From: Candidatus Buchananbacteria bacterium
Lineage (GTDB): Bacteria > Patescibacteriota > Patescibacteriia > 2-01-FULL-39-33
Direction of reading: 5' to 3'
Length of the DNA stretch: 24,162 nt
Assembly: GCA_903859075.1 (NCBI GenBank)
Contig: CAIOLF010000002.1
Span: forward strand, 1-24,162
Of the stretch, positions 14,486-21,500 are shown one piece after another. The position numbers and the translations under genes are program-made. The notes under the pieces are model-generated. The model searched no databases. It was given only the letters and a program-made list of their open reading frames with translations, and was not told where the DNA came from. Every line of letters starts with the position of its first letter. The first letter of the stretch is position 1.

Positions 14486-15160
14486 ATGGCGGACAAGATT
14501 ATGAAAGTTGTTGCGGGGTTGGAGTTTCTGGATTGGGGTACAAAGATTTTTAAGCTCTATAATGACGCTCCGGAACACCTCAAGCAGAGGATGCCAGGAT
14601 GGTTCGGGCTCACATTCGCCGACGAGGAGCTGTTCGTCGCAATCCGGACAAGCATGCAGGAAGACCTCAAGTTGTGGCTGGATGTTTTCCTCGGCACGCT
14701 CAAGGATTATGAGGAGCGGCGCCTCAGAGTGATCGTTACCGGAACTCCGGCAACGGAAGAAAAAGAAGAAGTGACGGAGGGCAAAAAAAAGACGACCAAA
14801 GTCAAATCGATCAATAAGCCGGCGAAGGATTTTTTGGAAGACCTGGCCAAACTGACCCGGGACTACGGTCCGGAGATTGCTCGCGAACGCTGTCTCAATG
14901 GAGGGGTATTGATAGACAACCCCTTTGCGAAACAGTGGCGCGAAACTTGCGCCTGGTTCAAGCAGACCTTCCTGGATCTAGCCGGTGTTGATAGCGCCGA
15001 CAACTTGATCGGGAAGGCCAAGGCAGAAATGCCGAAAGCGACGGCCTTTGTCCGCAAAGTGGCGAAGGATGACTGGACGGCCTGGCAGGGGGTGTTCGGT
15101 GTAGGTCCTGCCAGAAAGGGTTTCTGGCAGCGGTTCTTGAAAATCATCTGGCCGTGGTAG
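14486..15160 (+). CDS. Soluble 224-residue protein, function unknown
   Basis: I do not recognise this protein. It is mostly helical and soluble, with a Trp- and Phe-rich N-terminal region (WGTKIFKLYN, GWFGLTF), a charged Lys/Glu linker (about 89-110, EEKEEVTEGKKKTTKVK) and a C-terminal domain (about 111-224) with LEDLAKLTRDYG, WRETCAWFKQTF and a final FLKIIWPW. No signal peptide or membrane span is seen, though the aromatic C-terminus could touch a membrane. The ATG follows an AAGGAG site by 8 bases. The next gene begins 26 bases after its stop, so the two are probably an operon. A strong promoter lies 300 bases upstream. Confidence 0.75.
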   Translation: MADKIMKVVAGLEFLDWGTKIFKLYNDAPEHLKQRMPGWFGLTFADEELFVAIRTSMQEDLKLWLDVFLGTLKDYEERRLRVIVTGTPATEEKEEVTEGKKKTTKVKSINKPAKDFLEDLAKLTRDYGPEIARERCLNGGVLIDNPFAKQWRETCAWFKQTFLDLAGVDSADNLIGKAKAEMPKATAFVRKVAKDDWTAWQGVFGVGPARKGFWQRFLKIIWPW

Positions 15161-15186
15161 GCCAAACGAATAAGGGAGACACAAAC

Positions 15187-16419
15187 ATGAGGAATTTCAG
15201 TATTGCAGCAGTTTTGGCGTATTTCTTCGGCCATCACGTTGTCACTGGGTATGAGAATGCCCGGCGGCGTATCGCGTGGCTGGCCATGGCTCTTCTGGTT
15301 CTGTCGGTTCTCGGTGTCGTCGCCAACTATGTTGGTACGACGTACGGACTGACATGGCTGCGACAGGCCAATTTGGCATTGGGGTGTTTTTTGGCGATCG
15401 TTTCCGCTTACGCCCTGACTTGCCCCTTGGTCGTTGGAGTGATTCTTGTCAGGGATTACATCCGTCCGGGGACCGCGGAGGACACCATTCGTGCTCTTGG
15501 CAAGAGCGTGGCGTGGTATCTATTGGGAATGAGTTTCTTCTTCCTGGTCTGCGGCACGCTCCCGATTTCTCGAAATTGGATGGGGGTGTTCGCCGTGTAT
15601 CTCGGCGTGTTCGTCGTCATTCTGTGCGGGCCGACGTTCGGAATGCGCACGCTGTTCGCCAAGTGGATCATCTATGGATACTCCGTGACGGTCGTCGCCT
15701 TAGCGATCAGCGGCATGGTTTCCGGAGCTGCCTACAAGAAGGTCGTGGGATTCGACCCCTTCACCTACCTCCGGATCACAGCGGTTGACGTGAAAGTCGA
15801 CCAGATCCAGCAGATTCGGGACAAAAACGCGGAGCGTGATGCCCTACGCAAGCTGGATGTGATCCTCCAGAAGGAGAAGCGGGGAGAATCGCTCAGCCAG
15901 GAGGAGAAAGACCTCATGAAGAGGGCTGAGCATAACACACTTCCTGGAAAGACGGCCGATGTGGCAGTGGCCGGCTACGGAGCAACAGTTAGTGCTGCCG
16001 GAGCCGTCTATGACGCTGCCGCCAGCGGGCTGAAGGGCGTATTTTCTGCCAAGTCCACGCCAGCGCTAACAAGTCCGGCCACGGCCTCCAAACAGCCGGC
16101 TATCTACAATGAGGCCTGGATCAAAGCCAAGATTCAGGAATTCATCAAGGAGCCGGGCTGGGAGACGATCGCCCTGGAAACGATTGAATTTCAGGCCAAT
16201 GGTGATTGGCCGGTCGTTTCGAAGGGACAACCTCTTTCGGCTAGTCTGGGCGAGCGGGTGATCTACACGGCAACGGCCGACTGTAGCATCACCGGCGGCC
16301 ACCCCCTACCGGCCGGCAAGGTTATGCGGTGCGCGGTCGCCGAAGCCGGGGCGATAATGGCATCCGGCACAGGAAGCGCCGGCAAGTTAACGGTGCTTCT
16401 ACAGCGTCCTCAAAGCTAG
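15187..16419 (+). CDS. Five-span membrane protein with a soluble C-terminal domain, unknown function
   Basis: The 410-residue protein is not one I recognise. Five likely membrane spans are at about 28-49, 61-88, 108-124, 131-150 and 159-181, then a charged helical linker (about 195-265, including RDKNAERDALRKLDVILQ). An Ala/Ser/Thr-rich stretch follows, and a C-terminal domain (about 310-410) has GERVIYTATADCSITGGH and a final beta-rich LTVLLQ. The AAGGGAG site 8 bases before the ATG at 15187 decides this start over an upstream GTG at 15154 that overlaps the previous gene. It is the second gene of the 14486 operon and is followed by a terminator. It could be the membrane partner of the soluble protein upstream. 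Confidence 0.75.
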   Translation: MRNFSIAAVLAYFFGHHVVTGYENARRRIAWLAMALLVLSVLGVVANYVGTTYGLTWLRQANLALGCFLAIVSAYALTCPLVVGVILVRDYIRPGTAEDTIRALGKSVAWYLLGMSFFFLVCGTLPISRNWMGVFAVYLGVFVVILCGPTFGMRTLFAKWIIYGYSVTVVALAISGMVSGAAYKKVVGFDPFTYLRITAVDVKVDQIQQIRDKNAERDALRKLDVILQKEKRGESLSQEEKDLMKRAEHNTLPGKTADVAVAGYGATVSAAGAVYDAAASGLKGVFSAKSTPALTSPATASKQPAIYNEAWIKAKIQEFIKEPGWETIALETIEFQANGDWPVVSKGQPLSASLGERVIYTATADCSITGGHPLPAGKVMRCAVAEAGAIMASGTGSAGKLTVLLQRPQS

Positions 16420-16452
16420 CGATGGCTAGCGGCGAGGCGTTTTATAAAAAAC

Positions 16453-16489
16453 ACAGCAGGGATATCCGATGGGATGTTCCTGCTGTTTT
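16453..16489 (+). terminator. Terminator of the 14486-16419 operon
   Basis: ACAGCAGGGA (16453-16462) pairs over ten positions, one a G-T pair, with TTCCTGCTGT (16477-16486), and the right arm runs into TTT then CGTTTT. A small ATCC/GGAT stem can form in the loop. Confidence 0.75.
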
Positions 16490-16491
16490 CG

Positions 16492-16520
16492 TTTTACTAA
16501 TTTTTATAATATAGTATAAT
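16492..16520 (+). promoter_or_regulatory. Promoter region of the pilin gene
   Basis: A perfect TATAAT (16515-16520) and another 10 bp upstream (16505-16510) lie just before the pilin gene. The -35 options are poor (TTTTAC at 16492, 17 bp spacing). The leader would be about 23 nt. Confidence 0.5.
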
Positions 16521-16549
16521 TAAAGAAAGAGATTCGTTTAATCGCTATT

Positions 16550-17020
16550 ATGAAAAAAAATTCATTTGCATCTTTGCTTATTATTTTAGTAGTACTAACT
16601 GTTTCTTTTGGTATGGTTTTACCTAGTTTTGCCGCCGACACGCCGCCGGTGGGCGATACCCCGCCAACAGAGATTTACGGCCCGCCCAACCCGGCTACAG
16701 CGCAACAAGCGCCTGGAGCCGGTACGGCCGGTTATAAAGCTGGAGGAAGTGTCCAGTTGACCAATCCTTTGGGCAGCGTAACTCCGCTTGAGATAATTAA
16801 TAATATTATTACCGCTTTACTGGGCTTGACAGGCGTATTAGCGTTGATAGCGTTTATTTACGGCGGGGTGCTATGGATGATTTCCTTTGGCGATCCCGGC
16901 AAGGTGGAAAAGGGGAAAAAGATGATGATTTGGGCGGTGATAGGGCTAGTGGTAGTGTTCAGCTCTTATGCGGTTTTGACCTTGGTATTCCAGGCTTTTG
17001 GCTTTACGGCGACAGGATGA
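16550..17020 (+). CDS. Type IV secretion system pilin-like protein (T4SS_pilin/VirB2 type)
   Basis: The 156-residue protein has a signal peptide (1-28, MKKNSF then a hydrophobic core and SFA before the cleavage site), a Pro/Thr-rich mature N-terminus (about 29-70), and two hydrophobic spans (about 86-112 and 124-150) joined by a short basic loop, SFGDPGKVEKGKKMM. IYGGVLWMISFGDPGKVEKG followed by WAVIGLVVVFSSYAVL matches the T4SS_pilin family, common in Patescibacteria and VirB2/TrbC-like in layout. It would be assembled into a surface filament or pore. No Shine-Dalgarno site precedes its ATG, unlike its neighbours. The ATPase at 10945 is its likely functional partner. Confidence 0.88.
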   Translation: MKKNSFASLLIILVVLTVSFGMVLPSFAADTPPVGDTPPTEIYGPPNPATAQQAPGAGTAGYKAGGSVQLTNPLGSVTPLEIINNIITALLGLTGVLALIAFIYGGVLWMISFGDPGKVEKGKKMMIWAVIGLVVVFSSYAVLTLVFQAFGFTATG

Positions 17021-17033
17021 CAATAACTTAATA

Positions 17034-17075
17034 CAAAAGAAAGACCCCGAAATCACTTGCGTGATCTCGGGGTCG
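17034..17075 (-). terminator. Terminator between the convergent pilin and coiled-coil genes
   Basis: GACCCCGA (17044-17051) and TCGGGGTC (17068-17075) pair perfectly, and ATCAC/GTGAT pair inside across a TTGC loop with one mismatched pair between. The T-rich tail is on the minus strand (17034-17043), so it mainly ends the leftward gene. The plus-side tail is weak but the hairpin may also stop the pilin transcript. Confidence 0.85.
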
Positions 17076-17105
17076 TATTGTTTTGCGTGTAGGCCGCGCG
17101 TAGGC

Positions 17106-18164
17106 CTACTTACTGAGCGGCTCCAGGGGAGCCGCTTCCACCACTTCGGGCGTCTTCCTGGCCGCCTTCCTGGAAGTGGCCTCCGCGCGCGCCGCGGAGA
17201 TAGTGCCGGGAAAGGCCTCGTCCAACTTGTGCTGGAGCTCTTCCTTGGTAGTCTTGGGGACTCCCTTGAAGAGCTTGTTGGGCGATATCGCCAAGGCGGT
17301 GATACCGTCCTTGGCAACGGCGGCCGTCTTCTCGACACCATCGAGCCGGCTGGCTTGGTTCTGCTGGGCTTTGGCGTTCTCGGCCAGCGAGGTTTCGAGG
17401 CGGGTTGCCAGGGTGGCGTTGCCATCCTTCAAGCCCTTGATTTCATCCCGGAGGGCTTTGATGGTGCCGTTGGCGTTGGCAACCAATCCCTTGGCATCGT
17501 CTCGGGCCTTGAGAGTGTCGGCTTTGGCAGTTTCGATTACTGCCGCCGTCTCGCTGACCGTCGTGGCCTGGCCGCTGATCGTCTGCGCCGACTCGTTGGC
17601 TTTCGTCGCCGATTCCTCGGCCTGTTTTGCCGCTGTCTGCGCCGATATTGCGAAAACACCACCGGTGTTTTCGGACGTCTTGGCCCTCAATGCCGAATTG
17701 CCGGCATTGGCCTCGGACTGCTTGGCCGACTCTGCTGCGTCGGTGACCGTCTTGGCCTGCCCGTTGACCTTGGTCTCCAGCGCCGTAACGGAGTCGGAAA
17801 CCTTGCCGATGCTGCCGTTGTTGCGCCAGCACCAGGCCATGGCGGAAATGCCGATGATTCCCGCGACGATGAACGCCACGCAGAGGCCGTAGATCGCCAC
17901 ACTCAGGCCGTTGAGCCCGCGCTTGCAGGCGCCGATGCCGTCTTGGAGCTCCAAGTGATGCGTCACGTGGTTCCTGGGCTCGCTGAGAATCTCTTCGAGC
18001 TCCAGCAGCCGCGCCGCTTCCTGGGCTTCTTTCTCTTTCTGCTTGTCCGCGTCCGTCGCGGCTCCCGCTGCCGGTGGCGTGTCCGTTCCCGGACCTGCCG
18101 TTCCTAGCGTCGGGACCTCAGCTCCCGTTGGTGCTGATACTGGTGTTTCCGGTGTCGTCTTCAT
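17106..18164 (-). CDS. Single-span membrane protein with a long coiled-coil domain, unknown function
   Basis: The 352-residue protein begins with a Pro/Thr/Ala-rich tail (1-42), a charged helix (about 42-65), one membrane span (about 86-112, ending MAWCWRNN), and then an Ala/Thr/Lys/Glu-rich region (about 118-290) that looks like a long coiled coil with few hydrophobic breaks. A short C-terminal tail is basic, with KAARKTPEV. No signal peptide is obvious, so the span may be an anchor with the coil outside. The start is set by an AGGAG site (18173-18177) 8 bases before the ATG at 18164. Longer starts up to 18215 lack such a site. It has its own promoter and terminator. A stalk or spacer role is only a guess. 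Confidence 0.75.
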   Translation of the reverse strand: MKTTPETPVSAPTGAEVPTLGTAGPGTDTPPAAGAATDADKQKEKEAQEAARLLELEEILSEPRNHVTHHLELQDGIGACKRGLNGLSVAIYGLCVAFIVAGIIGISAMAWCWRNNGSIGKVSDSVTALETKVNGQAKTVTDAAESAKQSEANAGNSALRAKTSENTGGVFAISAQTAAKQAEESATKANESAQTISGQATTVSETAAVIETAKADTLKARDDAKGLVANANGTIKALRDEIKGLKDGNATLATRLETSLAENAKAQQNQASRLDGVEKTAAVAKDGITALAISPNKLFKGVPKTTKEELQHKLDEAFPGTISAARAEATSRKAARKTPEVVEAAPLEPLSK

Positions 18165-18279
18165 GGTGTGTTCTCCTACCATGTTGCGCCCCCCCATCTT
18201 AAGGGAGACTATCAAGTTAAAATATACGTCTTCAACCCCTCTTGTCGGGGCTGCGTCCTTTCACAAATTTGGACTCTTT

Positions 18280-18308
18280 ATCTTAGCATATTTATTAAAA
18301 ATTGTCAA
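18280..18308 (-). promoter_or_regulatory. Promoter of the leftward coiled-coil gene
   Basis: On the minus strand TTGACA (18303-18308) and TAAGAT (18280-18285) are 17 bp apart and the spacer ends in TGC, the same layout as the promoter at 14149. The leader of about 110 nt has an AGCCCC/GGGGTT hairpin and a run of seven G before the Shine-Dalgarno site. Confidence 0.75.
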
Positions 18309-18335
18309 CAGTAGATATTATTATTTTCTATTTTT

Positions 18336-18344
18336 TGGTATAAT
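18336..18344 (+). promoter_or_regulatory. Extended -10 promoter of the coiled-coil and giant genes
   Basis: TGG-TATAAT is a perfect extended -10, with no good -35 at 17 bp (TATTAT at 18316). Transcription would start near 18351, inside the DnaA box, about 18 bases before the ATG. Confidence 0.6.
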
Positions 18345-18348
18345 ATAG

Positions 18349-18357
18349 TTATCCACA
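18349..18357 (+). promoter_or_regulatory. Perfect DnaA box at the start of the giant-gene unit
   Basis: TTATCCACA matches the consensus DnaA box exactly and lies at the predicted start point, 4 bases below the -10. A bound protein here would block transcription. Only one perfect copy is seen, so an origin is unlikely. Confidence 0.45.
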
Positions 18358-18368
18358 ATGCAAAAATT

Positions 18369-18563
18369 ATGGCTAAAAACGACGGAAAAATAGCTGAATT
18401 AGAGCAAGAATTAAAAGAATTATCCCAACAAGCCGATAGGGTTGTTGTTGATTTTACTAAAAAAATGGATGTTTTAGACAAAAAACATGGCGATTTTTTA
18501 CGTAAAATTAGAGAGGAAGAGGATCAAAAAAAGATCAAAAAAATAATTGATAAGATAAAATAA
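18369..18563 (+). CDS. Small coiled-coil protein of 64 residues
   Basis: The whole protein is predicted to be a charged helix, with a heptad-like pattern (IAELEQELKELSQQADRVVVDF, split here by no Pro or Gly) and a very basic end (KKIKKIIDKIK). There is no signal peptide or span. It begins a short distance below an extended -10 and a DnaA box, and the giant gene follows after 7 bases, so the two are probably co-transcribed. The ATG at 18358 upstream opens only an 11-codon frame out of register. The family is unknown and may be a partner of the giant protein. Confidence 0.65.
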   Translation: MAKNDGKIAELEQELKELSQQADRVVVDFTKKMDVLDKKHGDFLRKIREEEDQKKIKKIIDKIK

Positions 18564-18570
18564 ATAATAT

Positions 18571-21500
18571 ATGGCCAAGGGTAATCCACGCAGAGAGACT
18601 GGAAATAGAAGAAAAGCGGCTGAACAAGCAGCCGCTTTGGGCGGTAGCGAAGGTAGGGGCAAAGGAAAAAGCAAGAAACTACGTATTGATACTACCAGAT
18701 CCGAGAATGAAGGGCTTGAGATACTTGAAAAAGCAAAAAGCATATCCCCGGTTGAAAAGATTAATCAGGACATTAAAGACATTGAAAATTATTTAGGTTA
18801 TCTTCAAAAAGAATGGGATGAAGGCAAAGACATTTTAGGAAAGGAAGCGGTCTTTTCCGGTTATCAGACTAAGATTGATCAAATGGAGGGTCAGCTTATG
18901 GCATTAGGAGAAGAGGAAGCTGCTGCCGCTTTAGAATCATTGAAGCAGATAAGGGAACAGGCGGCGGGAATTCGAAAAGTAATAGATGAACTAAAAAAGG
19001 ACAATCAGGCGACGCCAGAAGAGGGCAAACCAGAAACCCCGGAACAGCCGGTTGATATTGTCAAAATAGAGGCTGGAGCGGCTGGCAAATACGATTTATT
19101 TAAAGATAAAAGAATAGAAATCGGTCCGGGCAGTGCCGTGAAGATCGGAGAGGTTGAAAATTGTCAGGTTGATATTGGCGCTGGCACAGCCATAAAGGTA
19201 GTCAAGGGAGTTAATTCCAAATTTTATGTTAGAGCAGGCGCTTCATTGATGATTGAAAATGATTTTGGCTGCGTCGTAGATAGTGATCCAGGAGCTGAAG
19301 TAAAAATAAAAAATTCTCACCAAAAGCCGGAGGAAAAATCTCCGGAACCGGTTTCGAGAGCAGAAAGCGGCACAGCCGGGGAGTTAAATGCACAAGAAGC
19401 CAAGCCGGCAGAAAAAGTGCCGGAAGCCGGCGCTCCGGAAATTAAAATTTCTGAAGCATGGGTTCAAGAAATCATTGACGAATTAAAAAAATATGACCTG
19501 GATCGGACTGAGTTTGAAAAAAAGCTTAGCGAAATTGATCGTGAATCAGATCTTAAGGAGAGAATAAAAAGATTAACGGATTTTAAAAACAGTTTTTGCG
19601 AAGGACGTGAAAGACAGTTAGCTGTTTGGGGAGAATATAATATTAAAGATTTACTGGTTTCAGGATCAACACTCAAAAAATCTCTCGGGAATCTGCCGGA
19701 AGGATTGGAGCCGCTTCATAATTTTGTGTATGGCAGTAGCCGACTAACACCGCCTGCCGCCATGAATGAGATAATAAATAAGATCAGTGGTTTGCAAGAA
19801 GAAATAGAAAAACAAGAAGCGGCGGCAGCTGAGCCAACTCCAGAGCCAGCAGAACCAGCACCTTCGGCAGGACCCGAAACTATTGGCCTAGAGGCAGGAG
19901 ACTTCAAAAGAGGCGATCAGATTTTTTATATTAAAAAACAGGATAAGGGCGGCTACATGATGTATAGCGGTACCATTGAATCGTTCAGACGGGGGGGGAT
20001 GATAAGAGTGAAGGGGCAGTATAAAGGCGAAGATAAAAATTATGACGTCACTGCTAATATGCCGAAATTCAAAGATGAAGGTGAGGCAATAAAGCATCGG
20101 ATTGGCTTGTCAGAAAGAGCCATTAAAGAAAAAGGATTAGTTGAAAGCCAGACGATTATTCTGCCGGCGATGGAAGCGCGGCCGGCTTCGGAAGGAAAAA
20201 GAGAAAGAAGAGCCGGGCCCGAGAGTGAAGTGATCATTGTCGGGGTTGACTTGGAAAAAGAGCGGTTGCTGGTCAAGCGAAAGAATAAACAAGGAGAAGC
20301 GATTGGAAATGAATTTTCTGTCTTTGCATTTACTGAAGGGATAAAACTGGCTGAAGCTAAATCCGAACTGCCAGCGCCGGAAACGCCAGGCCAGGCAAAA
20401 GAAGGTGAAAGCCATGAAAAAGAACTGGCAAGCTTATTGGCAGAGCTTGACCAGTGTGAGAGCGAGTATAATTCCCTTGCTCCAGCGGATGATCGCAAAA
20501 GCAAGCTGGAAGGGTTGTATTTCCGTCTTAAAAAAGGCATCGATCGCATCAACGATCTGACGGAAGCGGGAAAAATATCCCTAAGCGATGATCAATCAGA
20601 TAAGTTCAGGGAAAAGGGTGATTTATTAGTAAAGATTAGTACGGAGATCAAAGCGACGGGAGAAGTACGCCCAGAAGCGGCTGAAAAGGACAAGATAGAA
20701 GAGGGTAAGGGAAAAGCAGAAAATATTTTGGAAAGTTTTACTACGAGCAATGTTGATACTTTGACGAGTAAAAACAGGCAAGATAGGATAGATCAACTGT
20801 TTGTCCAGTTAGTTGATATTCATAAAAAATATGAAGTCCCGCGCCAATGGTTTTTGGATAATGCTAATATTCCGCCGGAAGTGAAAGACAGATTAAATAA
20901 AGTCTGGGCCGATCAAGACAGGGGGCCGGCAGCGATTTTGCAGGAACGGGCGGAAAAAAGAAAGTCACAGGCTGAGGCGGGCGGGCAGGAAGCTGAAGAA
21001 CCAACGCCAGAAGAAAAAAAAGAGATAAAAGAGATAGAAGAGGCTGAAAAAGAAATGACACCGGAGCAAAAGAGAAACTATCTGGCCGGTATTTTAGGCA
21101 TCGGCTATCTAGTCAGAAAATATAAAAGTAAAGCGATGGCTGGCGCTCTTGGCGCCGCCGGCCAGACTGCCGCTTGGGCGGCCGGCCAAAAAGAAAAGGA
21201 CTCGGCCGATCGGCATTGGATCGCCAGATTTTTGAGTTCGATGTCGGAAACGTATAAAACCGATGAAGCTAAAGCGCAAAAAGGGCTGGATAATTTAGCC
21301 GAGGATTTGCGTAACAAAAAAATCTTATCAGGCGTTCGGCATACTACTTTGAGTTCTCTTACGGCTGGCGGCACCGCTCTAAGGCTGGCCAGTCTAACTT
21401 TAGTGCCGGCAAAATATGTCATGTTAGGCGCTATGGGAGTAGCTCGCACTGTTGAATCAGCCAAGGAAACAAGATTGGGCGGCCGGAAATTAAAAAGCAA

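Noticed and set aside
15154..15186. GTG upstream start of the five-span protein
   Set aside because: It overlaps the previous gene and has no ribosome site, whereas the ATG at 15187 follows AAGGGAG at the right distance.
16946..18107. Long open frames over the leftward coiled-coil gene, including plus-strand frames of 369 and 238 codons
   Set aside because: The minus-strand gene has a promoter, a Shine-Dalgarno site and a terminator in its own direction. The others lack these and arise from its GC-rich codons.
18358..18393. ATG at 18358 as a gene start
   Set aside because: The frame is only 11 codons long and ends in TAG inside the 64-residue gene.
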